Shown: positions 24,701 through 34,900 of the stretch, piece by piece
How the letters are laid out: every line of letters begins with the position of its first letter
How positions within the stretch are numbered: position 1 is the stretch's first letter
Translations under genes and position numbers: made by a program
Assembly: GCF_918797505.1 (NCBI RefSeq)
Contig: NC_092794.1
Location: 63,835,345 to 63,899,344, forward strand
Direction of reading: 5' to 3'
Length of the DNA: 64,000 nt
Source of the DNA: Bemisia tabaci
Lineage: Eukaryota > Arthropoda > Insecta > Hemiptera > Aleyrodidae
The notes under the pieces: model-generated
What the model saw: the letters and a program-made list of their open reading frames with translations, nothing else
What the model was told of the DNA's origin: nothing
Database searches by the model: none

Positions 24701-27700
24701 AAAAAAGATAAACAAAAGAAAATTAGGTAGTTTGAGGTTTACGGAATATAAAACGGAAACTAAGCTGAACAGTTTGAAAAACTGTTTTTCCTACTGGTCT
24801 GAAACTATGCAAATAGAGGAAAAGTAGTTTAAAGTATACAAGAAAAAACACTAAATAAAACAAGGTGAAACAATTTTGGAGGGTATGGATTCGATCGACA
24901 TGAATCGATCGAAAAATGAAAACGTGAATCGATCGACGTGAATCGATCGACGTGAATCGATCGACATGAATCGATCGACACCGAATTCGATCGACAAATT
25001 ATTAAAAAACCGGTGTCGACTCGATCGACATGAATCGATCGAAAAATGAAAACGTGAATCGATCGACCTGAATCAATCGACACCGATTCGATCGACAGTT
25101 AATTTAAAAACACCCGTGTCGATTCGATCGACATGAATGGATCGAAAAATAAAAACGTGAATCGATCGACATTGATTCGATCGACAAATTCGATCGACTC
25201 ACGGGTTTGTCGATCGACTCACGGCTTTTGTCGATCGATTCACGGGTTTGTCGATCGATTCAAGGGTTTGTCGATCGATTCACGGTTGTCGATTGAATCG
25301 GTGTCGATCGATTCACGTTTTTATTTTTCGATCCATTCATGTCGATCGAATCGATACGGGTGTTTTTAAATTAACTGTCGATCGAATCGGTTGTCGATCG
25401 ATTCACGTTTTCATTTTTCGATTGATTCATGTCGATCGAGTCGACACTGGTTTTTAATAATTTTCGATCGATTCACGTTTTCATTTTTCGATCATACCCT
25501 CCAACAATTTTTACTGTGTTCGTTTCATATTCATCCGATAAAAAAATAAATGAAGGTAAAACACAGAGAGCAAAACTAGTGTCTTATTCGAGAGAGTAAT
25601 AAAAACGCAGTCAATCAATTTTCCTTGTGATTAAAATGCTGAAAATTATCTAACCGCATCTCTCGTCAATTCAGAAAAGATACATACAAATGAGAAAGAA
25701 AAGCTGACGTGAAGCTTTTGAGGAGGGGAAAAAAATCTGGCTTAAGAAAAAAGTTTAACAGTTAACAGTCTTTACAGTTTAGGAACTTTATTTTAGATTT
25801 TTAAAATTAAAAGTTTTTGATTTCAAAAATTTTAACTTTTACATTTTAGAATTAAAATTTTTACTTTTTAAATTTTATAATTTTTATTTTTCAATTTGAT
25901 TTTTATGTTAATGTTTTACATCATTTCTTCCATTTTTTCAGACTCAATAGATCAATAGTGTATATATACTATAAATATTGTAGTAGTAGGCATATAGTGA
26001 GTAGTATGGTAGGTAAATAAGTATAGTAAGTACAGTAAGTAAGTAAGTAAGTATAGTATAAGTAGTAGTAAGTATATAGTTGCGGTAGTAATAATATATA
26101 TGTATTATTGACCTATTGAGTATGAATAAATTGGAAAAATGATATGTAGCATTAAGATAAAAATAAAATTGAAAACCAAAAATTTTAAAATTTATAAAGT
26201 AAAAATTGAAATCTAAAATTTACAATATAAAAAATTTGAAATTAAAAAATTAAAAAATAAATTTTTGAATTGTAGAGCATATAAATTTTAAACTATAAAT
26301 TTTCTTGCAGTAGAAGTTAAGAATAAGCTATTATACACAGTGTACTCACGGATTAGAACCTGTAGTGTAAGCGACCACTACAACACAACACAACACAACA
26401 CAACACCACACAACACTACCGACTGACCGACTGACTGACCCACTGACCTGCTCACCCATGAAATTACTTCGCTTGCTGAAACCAAACTGACTGAAATTTA
26501 GGGTTGGGTTTGCCCTTTTATAATCTCGTAAACTGCTGGCCTGAAGCCACCACAAACAATCCCCCCCCCCCCCCTGGCTGACCCCTCTCGCAATTAGGAT
26601 GTATTCCAGAAACTTCTTCCTTGTTTTCCAATGGCGGAAAATCCGAGCTTTGCGGGATTTCAGGAAGGGGTGCATTCCATCACTTTCGGATGCGGCCAGG
26701 CGGGGTCCTTTGTTTCACTGAGATGGATGATGGACCTTACGCGTCACTGTAATCAGGACATGGAAATCCCCTGTTTTGTTTCTTTGGCGGTCCGGTCAAG
26801 AAACCTCCGGGCTGCAAAACAATGGGAGAGGGGGGGATCGTAAACAGGAAAAAGAACACGGAAATAAATTATTTCGGAAACACATCCGTTACAGTGAAAA
26901 AGCAAAAAAATACTGAACTACAAAGAGAGAGAGAGGGGGCGGGTGGCAAAGTCCAGAGAAAGTCTCTAAGTGGGTCGAATTTTGGAAAAAGGAACCATCG
27001 CAATTACAGTGTTGTAAAAAGATTGCTTCTTCATAATTATCAAAGAAATCTCCCAGAATAACAAATGGACTACATTTTGCAATTTGGAACTATAAATTCT
27101 AGCTCAGTTTAAAAACAATGTATGTGCCATTAGTTTCCCAATGCATATGAGTGTTTTTTCATATGAGCCAAAATTTATAGTTCCAAATTGCAAAATGCAG
27201 TCCAAATAGTTCTGGCTTCTCACGAAACAATTGTTAGTTTTGAAGGAAAATACTGAAGGTAAGTTCTAACACTGTACATAGATTATAAGTAATTTTAAAC
27301 GTACAGAAGAAGGTGCACGATCTTGAAAACACTGTAATCGCGCTGGTTCCTTTTTGCTAAATGCCATCCAAGTGAATTGCGTAGTTCCACAAACAAAAGC
27401 GGTGCGTATCACGATAATATTAATATTATGTCTTGGTGAGGTATGGTATGAATATTTTTCCTTGAAATATTTAGATAGTTTTGATGAAATCGCGATTAAA
27501 ATTCATAAACAAATTTTTTTTTTGGGGGGGGGGGGCACAAATTCCCCACGAAATTCCCGTTTTATCTCACAAATTTTGGCAACGTCCGAGGGCTCATAGG
27601 ACGTTCTTTCGCAATACAGAGTTCGGACTGACGGGATTTGAGTGTTGACTTCAAACATTTTTTCTGCCGATTGATTTTTCTGGCTATCGATGAGAGGTAT

Positions 27701-30700
27701 TCTACAGCTGGGCCTGCTCTCCCTAGATCAGGGTGTCTACAGGTCCGGAAAACCCGGAGATTACTCTTTTTTTAGGGTGGCTCCAGTGGCGTGGCGTGCT
27801 TTGCGATATATCGATTGTTATGCCATTTAAACCTATGGAAAATGATCGATGAACAGGGTGTTCGCTACGAACACCTTAATAATCGATTCTTTACCATACG
27901 TTTAAATTGCAAAACAATCGATACATCGCAATTCACGCCACGCCACTGCGTGGCTCGGAAGCAATCGTAATGCGTGTTTTTTAAAGACAGCCTGGAAAGT
28001 ATGCAATCTCTTGCGCACTAATTCTTTGTCTTGCATCAACGCACGTTTTGCTTTCCTTCTCAATCGTTAAAGTCTCCTAGTAATTCTGTCGCGCTAAGGA
28101 AGAACGCCGTATGAGCATTCGAAACTTGCCAAATTTCCTTCAGTAAAATGTTCATTTTTGAGAAAAGTTATGAACATTTTTTCTTGAAATTTTCAGGAGC
28201 TTTAGGTGAAATTGCTAACAACATAATCTGAAAAATTGGGAGAAAAATATTCATACATTTACTAGGAAATTCGTGTTTTATCAAAGGAAATATGGGATCG
28301 CCTGAAGGTTCATACGGCGTTTTTCCATAGCACGCATCGCATCGCTAGCAGTATAGGATCTATGGTTTGTAACCATTGTGTTACACTGCACCGTTCCGAG
28401 TCTATCACAAGGGGACTTTAACGCAGGAGTAGAAAAGCAGAAAAGCAGGAAACTTTAGGTGAAATTGCAAACAACATAATCTGAAAAATTGGGAGAAAAA
28501 TATATAAGTTTACCAGGAAATTCGTGTTTTATAAATGAAAATTTGGCAACGCCTGAAGGTTCATACGGTGTTTCTCCTTTGCACGGCAGAATTTGCCATG
28601 GAAGATTCGGATGAACACCGGCTAAAAATAGGCGGATTTTCATCAAGTTCGACACAATTTCATTTCTGTCGATCGTATTAAAAAATTTCCATCGGAAGTT
28701 CCAATCTTATTATACTTTTAATTTTAAATCATCATAATTTGTTCAGCTTGAACTAAAACTCAACTTAAAACAGTGCCCAAAAATAGGGCAAAAATTCCAA
28801 ATCTGTGGTGAGCGCCATCAGGCATTCCTAGGATCGGGCAACCGATCTTCTCGTTTATCAGGAATCTAGTGGTTGAATTGAAATTAATTTTTTTTTCTTT
28901 ATTCAAAATATAGAGAACTACAAAGTATTAACTCTATTTGCTATAACTAAAAATTAAAATAAGACCAAAATTTAGTTCGGATCTTTCGATAAGAATTCCT
29001 TGCAGGAGTCTGAACTTTGATAAATATTTTGTATTTAAGTAGAAACTACCGAGAGAACTGAGCACGAGGATACTTTTGGTTCATAGATTGATTACCTAAT
29101 TACTGAGATACGAAAAAATGATTTAATCCGCTGAATTACATGTGTTGAAATAGGAAATCAAGTTCAGCGAATATTGTATAACACAATGTCTAAAAGGTAG
29201 TAGCACTGAATATATTGGCATGTAGGGTGTAGCCAAGTGCTAGAGATAATATTACAATTTTATAAAAAAACACTTACATAAACTTTGACCGAGGTTTTTC
29301 GAAGGGCGAGCGCTTCATCGTCAGGGTCACAAAGTATATGTCTCAGGCAAATAGTAAAATCAGGCATTTTGTCAAATGCCTAGGCAAATAATCAAATAAA
29401 TTAACTTAGATTGAAAGGAGGGGTATCGTTAAGGGCCTTTTTTGGGCCCACCCTGAAATTCCTCAACTCCGCGATTTTTTGGTCATTGAAGGTCTATATT
29501 TTACGGAATGCATAATGGTTTGGTCATTTTCGATCTATCTCGGGGTCTACCACTGGCATGATCCGAAAAAAATGGCGCAAAACCACCTAAACGCGAATTG
29601 TTCTCGATTTTCCCGAATAACATGTGGCAACGCTGAGCCACAGCGGGAGATAAATACATAAATAGATAAAACATGCATAAAATCCCTACTAATGTGGCCA
29701 CTGCGTGTGAAAAATAAAGGTTTCTGAACTTGCGGAATGTTCTTGACGAGGAACAGCCTCCGAATTCTGAAATACTAGGTTTTCCGTGAATTCAGGCAAT
29801 AAAATATGGCAACACCGGCTTTTTTGGGGGGCTTTGAATCCAAAAAAGTTTTTTGAGGAAGGTTTTGACCACCCACGTCCATTTATTGTCAAAAAAATTA
29901 AACTCTGGCGTAAGATGAGTCGCTTTTTTAAGCCATTTTAAATAACGATGAAAAACAGGAAAATTCTAAAAAGTTTTTTTTAACAATGAGCGCAAAGTTT
30001 GACATCAACGAAAATTGGCCAAAGTGACTCTCTTACATCCCTAATGAACATACTTGAAGGAATTTTTTGTCCTCCGAAGGGATCGGTATGAAACAGCGCT
30101 TTGAATGCCGAAAAACCCGCATTTTTCGCCAAAATTGGCCTTCAGACCCATGTTTAGGCCAGTGATAGACCCCGAAATAGATCGAAAATGACCAAACCAT
30201 TATGCATTCCGTAAAATATAGACCTTCAATGACCAAAAAATCGCGGAGTTGAGGAATTTCAGGGTGGGTCCAAAAAGGCCCTTAACGATACCCCTCATTT
30301 GCTTTATGAAAAGTAAGAAAGAAAGAACCCAACAGTAAATGCCATTCACACATTTTCAAATTAATACAGTGAATGTCTACGGAATTTCAGCACCGGTCAA
30401 TTCGCCATTTATACCAACCCGTTGTTTTAAAACAGAGCAGTTTAATTTGTTGTACACTGAAAAAAAGATTGGTAGAATTTACCATTCCTTCGCGCTGTAT
30501 TTCTCACGCACAGCGTCAATTGATCGTCGTCCCTGTGTAAAATACAGTGCGAAGGAATGGTAAATTCTACCTACCTTTTTATCAGTATAAGAAGCTCATT
30601 CAATTGTATTGTTTTTTATTTATTTTTTTTATTTTTTTTTTTTTATGTGAAACAATGAGGAAATACTGACTTATACAGAGAGATGAAGACACCGGATTTA

Positions 30701-30926
30701 CACGTCAATAAGGTACAGGTATACGTCGTCTAACACACCTTGTATGCACACCAGTTTATGCATGCTTTCTCTTTGTTTCTTTGCAAGGCCGAAGTTTCTA
30801 GGAAATTGCACTGACGCAAAAAGCACACTTATCAAGGAGGCAAGAGTGGCGGGCATCCTCCATGTTGACTGCAACTTCAAGTACAACATGTGTCCAACAT
30901 CTTTTTTGGATCTAATTACATCATAA
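17064..30926 (+). CDS. DM4/12 family secreted protein, gene B (exon 3 not located)
   Basis: Member of the DM4/12 family; function unknown. Exon 1, 17064-17210: signal peptide 'MVTWIRAGLLIYLCQFLAP', then 'REKRGAVYPVGTVLQ'; this ATG is preferred because the longer upstream frame starts at GTG. Exon 2, 18377-18564: 'FSVALAYPIEIP' and 'DLPFNITQLYPYTPE', ending 'LYDDLARILSE', in phase with exon 1 and ending in phase 2. Exon 4, 30788-30926: 'DAKSTLIKEARVAGILHVD', then 'CNFKYNMCPTSFLDLITS' and stop, entered in phase 2 exactly as in genes A and C. The expected exon 3, with the C-x6-C-E core, was not found in the 12.2 kb between. It may be diverged, lost or absent from this assembly. The exon 4 assignment rests on family motif, phase and order. 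Confidence 0.65.
18018..18158. repeat. Palindromic MITE family E copy 1
   Basis: About 140 bp. TTGGATTACATTTTGCAA faces its diverged complement (GGTAAAATGTAATCCG), and the interior CCTATGCACATACGTG is shared with 27066-27204, 44678-44828 and 55944-56083. It lies in intron 1 of DM4/12 gene B. Confidence 0.6.
18837..19163. repeat. Inverted repeat with long A-run between the arms
   Basis: The left arm contains CATTCTGGATATAAAACAAG and GTGTGCGAGAACTCAC. The right arm is the inverted CTCGCACAC...TACATCCAGAATG. Between them is an A-run of about 42 bases (19016-19059). It looks like a small TIR element with an expanded A-tract. Confidence 0.55.
19604..20275. mobile_element. TIR element family D, truncated copy
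   Basis: It begins GAGGGGTATCGTTAAGGGCC and continues 'TTTTTTGGGCCCACCCTGAA', 'GGTCTATATTTTACGGAATG'. It corresponds, in opposite orientation, to the right three quarters of the complete element at 29418-30296, and stops near ATTTATCTCCCGCTGTGG without the second terminal repeat. Confidence 0.7.
20503..20755. repeat. MITE family A copy 2
   Basis: CTGCCGTGCTATAGAGAAAC to the complementary TTCTTCTTTTGCACGGCAG. The flanking 100 bases upstream (GCGTTAAAGTCCCCGAACGG and TGTGTAACACAATGG) recur inverted beside the copy at 28086-28354. Repeat and flank therefore moved or duplicated together. Confidence 0.7.
21107..21359. repeat. MITE family A copy 3
   Basis: CTGCCGTGCTAAGGAAGAAC with the complementary TTTTTCCTCAGCACGGCAG. 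It is flanked on both sides by TATA (GCTATA before, TATAAAG after), consistent with a short TA-rich target duplication. Confidence 0.75.
21793..21870. repeat. 14-bp tandem repeat next to a long A-run
   Basis: About five copies of GACGATCCCGGTAC with C/T and A/G variants, directly after an A-run of about 40 bases (21751-21790). Confidence 0.8.
21933..22258. repeat. Large GC-rich palindrome bounded by poly-T and poly-A
   Basis: The left arm runs from a T-run (21933-21955) through GGCTTGCTGAGATCCTCCGG, GGCGTAACGCCCC, GCCGTCGCCGGCAGGGGCGC and CCGACCCCCCGCGAGGGGGG. The right arm gives the same blocks in reverse complement and ends in an A-run (22239-22258). The arms are about 140 bases each, with a C/G-run loop near 22085-22120. 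GC content is far above the surroundings. The apparent long open frames across it result from composition, not coding. Confidence 0.8.
22259..22510. repeat. C-rich degenerate tandem repeat
   Basis: Roughly 60-65 base units recur about four times, with the words 'GGAAACCCTACTCCGCGAT', 'AACCCTACGGGC' and 'CCCCTCTCCCCGGGA'. The block abuts the palindrome and shares its strong strand asymmetry. Confidence 0.65.
22665..22828. repeat. Palindromic MITE family B copy 1
   Basis: A near-perfect palindrome of about 165 bp. The outer arm GTGGCGTGAATTGCGATATA faces TATATCGCAATTCACGCCAC, the inner arm TTTAAACCTATGG faces CCATAGGTTTAAA, and the centre is GTGTTC..GGACAC. Five copies are in the window, all beginning (C)AGTGGCGTGGCG. 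Confidence 0.85.
23257..23359. repeat. Palindromic MITE family F copy 1
   Basis: About 100 bp: CTGATGTAAGGGCACATCTC facing TCCCTTACGTCAG. Sisters are at 24379-24492, 62338-62438 and the split copy 58093-59165. Confidence 0.65.
24108..24380. repeat. TIR element family G, short copy
   Basis: Ends GCGGGCCGATTGTTGAAATTG and the complement of CAATTTCAATAATCGGCCCGC. The arms share GATAGACAAAG and CTATTGGTTG in inverted order. The larger relative at 60486-61307 has the same tips. Confidence 0.7.
24379..24492. repeat. Palindromic MITE family F copy 2
   Basis: CTGACAGAAGGGCGTAACTA facing TAGCTACGCCCTTATGTCAG. It directly abuts the family G element at 24108-24380. Confidence 0.55.
24871..25510. repeat. 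Inverted array of TCGATCGA-containing repeats (family O)
   Basis: About 640 bp. The tips are AATTTTGGAGGGTATGGA and, inverted, CATACCCTCCAACAATTT. The left half repeats 'GATCGACATGAATCGATCG' and 'AAAAATGAAAACGTGAATCG'. The right half gives the same units in reverse complement ('CGATTCACGTTTTCATTTTT'). The turn lies near 25195-25270, where GTCGATCGATTCACGGGTTT is repeated. More than a dozen GATCGA words occur. Fragments of the same family lie at 37795-37845 and 44518-44640. Confidence 0.85.
25780..26335. repeat. AT-rich simple sequence with GTAAGTA microsatellite
   Basis: Long runs of A/T words such as AAAATTTTAA and TTTTTAAATTTT on both sides of a (GTAAGTA)n and GTAGTA-rich core at about 25980-26080. 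No gene content. Because GTAAGT is the splice-donor consensus, this core holds many donor-like sites inside gene B. Confidence 0.55.
26378..26408. repeat. AACAC microsatellite
   Basis: (ACAAC)n-type short tandem repeat, about six units. Confidence 0.8.
27066..27204. repeat. Palindromic MITE family E copy 2
   Basis: TGGACTACATTTTGCAATTT facing AAATTGCAAAATGCAGTCCA, with interior GTGCCATTAGTTTCCCAATG. This is a well-preserved copy. Confidence 0.75.
27784..27948. repeat. Palindromic MITE family B copy 2
   Basis: CAGTGGCGTGGCGTGCTTTG to CACGCCACGCCACTG, with the inner TTTAAACCTATGG arm facing CCATACGTTTAAA. Confidence 0.85.
28086..28354. repeat. MITE family A copy 4 plus fragment
   Basis: CTGTCGCGCTAAGGAAGAAC to ACGGCGTTTTTCCATAGCACG. 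It is followed by a flank that is the reverse complement of 20.40-20.50 kb, and then a partial second copy at 28449-28590 (GGTTCATACGGTGTTTCTCC ending GCACGGCAG). Confidence 0.65.
29418..30296. mobile_element. TIR element family D, complete copy
   Basis: An 879-bp element with about 135-bp terminal inverted repeats: GAGGGGTATCGTTAAGGGCC at the left and its complement at the right, with GGTCTATATTTTACGGAATG in both. Open frames inside the arms read the same in opposite directions, a symmetry artefact. No transposase was seen. It lies inside gene B, 0.5 kb before its last exon. Confidence 0.8.
30453..30587. repeat. Short palindromic MITE
   Basis: ACACTGAAAAAAAGATTGG at one end and CCTTTTTATCAGTA at the other. 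The arms TAGAATTTACCATTCCTTCGC and GCGAAGGAATGGTAAATTCTA are almost perfectly complementary. The CACTGAAAAA tip resembles family H. Confidence 0.7.
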
Positions 30927-31002
30927 TCAATTTGGTAAAGTCGCACCCTTTTAATTTCCACTTTTGTAATGGAATATTGGATCTCCAACCATTCACATCA
31001 CA

Positions 31003-31510
31003 TCGAGGGTGAAACTGGAAAAACGTGCACCTATCTCCTTTTCGATGTTCCGAAATCTCCACGCCTATTTCATTTAATTAAAATAGAGCAAAACAACACT
31101 TTATTGCTTGACATTTTGTCAGAATACGTTTAGCACAGAAAAAATAATTTGAGAAATAACCTTAAGTACTTTTTCAATTAAAAAATAAATTATGATAAGG
31201 AGTCCGCACTGTCGCAAATACTGTCGTGCTAAGGACGAACGCCGTATGAACATTCGACAGTTGCCAAATTTCCTTTGATAAAATGTTTATTTTTGAGAAA
31301 CATTATGAATATTTTTCCTTGAAATTTTCAGGAACTTTAGATCAAAGTACAAACAATATTCTCTGAAAAATTGGAAGAAAAATATTCTTAAGTTTACCAG
31401 GGAATTCGTGTTTTATCGAAGAAGATTTGACAACGCCTGAAGGTTCATACGGCGTTTTCCCTTAGCACAACAGAATAGGGGTACGCAGTTTTACAGTTTC
31501 ATAGTCGAGC
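31003..31510. repeat. MITE family K copy interrupted by a family A MITE
   Basis: Family K tips TCGAGGGTGAAACTGGAAAA and GTTTTACAGTTTCATAGTCGA flank an inserted family A element at 31221-31473. After removal of the insert, GTCGCAAATA runs on to GGGGTACGCAG as in uninterrupted copies. Confidence 0.6.
31221..31473. repeat. MITE family A copy 5 (nested)
   Basis: CTGTCGTGCTAAGGACGAAC to GGCGTTTTCCCTTAGCAC. It is inserted in a family K element, just upstream of DM4/12 gene C. Confidence 0.7.
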
Positions 31511-31993
31511 CGTTTCGTGCTGTATCAGTGCAAAAGGGCTTTATATACAGAATCCTTTAAAGCCAGGCTAGCTCCCTTCACCTACCAGCTGTGGAGAATG
31601 CTCCCTCATTAATGAAGGCTTACAAGTCGCCTTCAAAAGTACTGCTATGCAACGCGCAACAACACCGTCCCGTCTAGATTACTTTTAATGGTGACAGTAA
31701 GATCATGCACTTGAATCCGACTCTGATAGGCTCTCTTTGTATATCCAGCTTTACCAATATCAAAGAATGGACCAGTATGCTGTATGGACGTACTGACTTT
31801 ATATAAAAAAAAACCGGATGATGTAACCTAAAAACTTTAACACTTGTAAAGAATGTTAGCCTTGAAACAGCCAAGGTTTACCTTAACAAAGGCTACTCAT
31901 TTTTGGAAAATTGTCCAAGAATTAGAGCCCGATAACCTGTCATTTTTCTTTTTGGAAGTCATAATTTTCTAATGTGAATTACAGCACACGATA

Positions 31994-34900
31994 ATGTGCG
32001 GATCACAATTCCAGTCGCTGAGTTCGAAGTTCATGTTCATCTTAATTTGCATCGGCGTTTTGCTTCATCTCACGTCATCGGCTTATTGCGATGACTCAAG
32101 GGCTTTGGTCTACACACTAGGTGGGGTCATTAAGGTAGGTAAAGCATCATGTTCTTATTAAAATTGAACCAAAGCATTTATTTTTTTAAAAAAAAGTGAA
32201 ATAATTTAATTTGAAACAAAATTTGAGCTTAGATTTTGGGCACCACCTTGCACACAATTTCTAATTGGATGTATTTCTACCAAACAGAACTATGTGCGGG
32301 TGTGAGAGGTTGGGTGTGCTCGTTAGTTCTCGGGCGGTAAGAATGCATGGGAATAATAAAGTGCCAGTGACGTCAGCGGCAACGAAGCCGTCTCCGTTGT
32401 CGCCCTTTATCCGCTTTAACTCATGAGCCCTGTCCACAATGCTCTTTTGCCATGTCCACGGCTCACGAGTCCCGCATCCGGTTGGCACATTGTTCTATTT
32501 GCTGAATTTAAAATCCCCCCTCAAAATTTTCACCCAGGGAAATCACGCCCACCAAACACATTGTTTCTTATCCACCTTGCCACGAGCACACCCCATCTTC
32601 CCCCCGCTCATATATCTGTTTGGTAGAATACGTCCAATTTTGTATCCACAAGGCATTATGTAAAATGTTACTCTTGGATTCGTTTTGTAATTCTCGTATC
32701 AACATTGCTGTGTTTATGTTTCAGGTTATAGGACATTTCGTCAACGCTTTTTTGTCCGCGCACCTGTTTTTTCCAGTAATTTACGTCCACGCGTTTTTTC
32801 GGCACGGGAGTTTTGGTCCACGTGCCAGTTGAGACCCAAAGTTAATTGGCCCACATGTAAATACGAACGACAATTGCTCACGACGTTTTTGGATGAAAAT
32901 GTGTAATGTCTTGGAAGAATGAGGGTTTGCTTGTTTTTTTGTTTTGTCTGTTTGGTCCAACGGAGAATAATTTATATAGTTGAGAGTTTTCGTAAAAATG
33001 GGGGAGCGTCAATTCCACGAGACAAAATTCACTAAAACTCTCTACACCTCTTTGGTGTAACAGGACTTAATTATCTTTCAAGAAATTCCCACCTTGTTAT
33101 ACCTGAACCGGATGAACCTCTATATTTGCCTCAGCTAAAGGCTCTTAAATTTTTCTTGTGTGCGATAAGTATCTTGATTTGTTTTACGAGGAAAGATCTG
33201 TACTTTTAAAGGATGCCTGTCATTCTTAATACGTTCACTTTCGTATAATACTGTGCAACACCACACTGTGCACTTGTGAAATAGTTGCTTCAGGCGCCGC
33301 CGCACGGCGGGCGGGCGGCCAGCGCGAGAGGCTCACTGGCGCCTACAAACCTAAGTGGATTCTTCACGCATTGCACAATGCTTGAAGTATCCACTTAGGT
33401 TTGTAGGCGCCAGTGAGCCTCTCGCGTTGGCAGCACGCCGCTCCGCTCCGTTAGGCTTTAATATTTATACTCGCATAGTCAGCGTTTTTTAACTCATGAT
33501 TTTGAAATGTTTGCACACTCTGCATTTTTTTTTTCTCATTTAAATTGATGGGGAAAAATATGTATCAATTTATCAAAGGAGAATAATAATATAATGTGTG
33601 TTTTTTAAATATTGGTGGTTCCGTGTCAAATTTAATGATTTCCAAAGCACTTTAATTTTTTCTTTTACATTTTGTGCTTTTATTGTGCTGCAGCGAGGTG
33701 TGCAACCAAACGCTCAAAATTTGACGTATTTGACTCTAAAAGATCGATGTACAAATGGGTTAAAACTAAAGATTGCGTGCTTCTTGGTTTTTTCCCCTCT
33801 TTTATTCATTTTTGCAGTTTCTGTCGGCACAACTGCGGCTCATTGAGATTAATGTCGCTTGGAAAAGGCTTTACAAATATTTGTCACGTTTTAAAAATAT
33901 AAATGTTTTCAAAATGAAGTAATAATTTCGTAAAGAAAAAATTAAAAAAATAAAAAAAAGTACCTATACATATATAAGGTATATTGTGCATCGATTATTT
34001 TAAGGATAGAAATAAAACCAAATATTCACCAATGACAATTTAAAAAGATGATTCAAAAGGAGAAAGTAATAACATTTCATTTAGAAAATGAGCAACCATA
34101 ACAACACCTCCTTCTCTCTCAATTTCTCATTTCCATATTGTCAATATAATTTTACATACCGACTAAAATATAACGCTTGGACCAAGTCACTGTTGCTTAT
34201 TTTACGTGTGGGCGTAAACTACTGGACAAGAAAGGTGCGCCGACAAAAAATCGTTGACAAAATGTCCTGAAACCTATGTTTCACTCATTGAGTCCCTCCG
34301 CTATTCTGAATCATTTTTACATATGTGTACGTTGCGGGGGAAAAAAAAAAACCCTGGCTCACTCAGGAGAAGTTTCTCGGTTAGAAATATATTTCTTAGA
34401 AAATATGAGATACGATCAGAAGGCGTATAATAGTTTTTTTTATTATTTTTTCTTCTGTGATGTATAATATAACCAAATATAACAGACTAAAATATCATCT
34501 TTTTCTCGACCATAGATTCTTGCATCCTGTACCTTCACTTATCATTCGATCGGTGCAAAGCGAGAGGAACCCCCGCATTTGATAAAATGGAAAACTCTTA
34601 TAATTGAAATAAATAATAGGAATGCTAGATATTTTGGCACCCTTCGCGAATGCGTACTTTCTGTGTCCACCGCGACTAACAGACCTTATATTATCCCATT
34701 AGATAGTTGATGTCTCTAACTGTTGCAGTTGATCATCGGTTGGGCGATACCTCTCGAGTTACCAGTAGGGGTAGTATTCGTCCATAACTATCAGTTCCAG
34801 TACAATGCTCTGGACAACGCAACCAAATGGCATACGCTCGGACGTGGTCGTCACACAAATTTCCTGTCCCGCTTTCATATTTTTAATGTATTGGAGAAGA

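Larger units (their letters stand above)
18565..30787. other. 12-kb repeat-filled interval inside DM4/12 gene B
   Basis: The region between exons 2 and 4 of gene B. No exon with DM4/12 similarity was recognised. It is a mosaic of MITE families A, B, D, E, F and G, the GC-rich palindrome at 21.9-22.3 kb, the TCGATCGA array at 24.9-25.5 kb, AT-rich simple sequence (25.78-26.3 kb) and short microsatellites. Individual elements are listed separately. Confidence 0.6.

Noticed and set aside
24829..25457. Frames repeating SIDSR/IHVDR words, and a CRISPR-like look of the repeats
   Set aside because: They are translations of the TCGATCGA array. Units are inverted and variable with no unique spacers, and the genome is eukaryotic.
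19588..30236. Repeated frames such as LFWAHPEIPQLRDF on both strands
   Set aside because: They are arms of the family D element read in opposite directions; there is no transposase motif.
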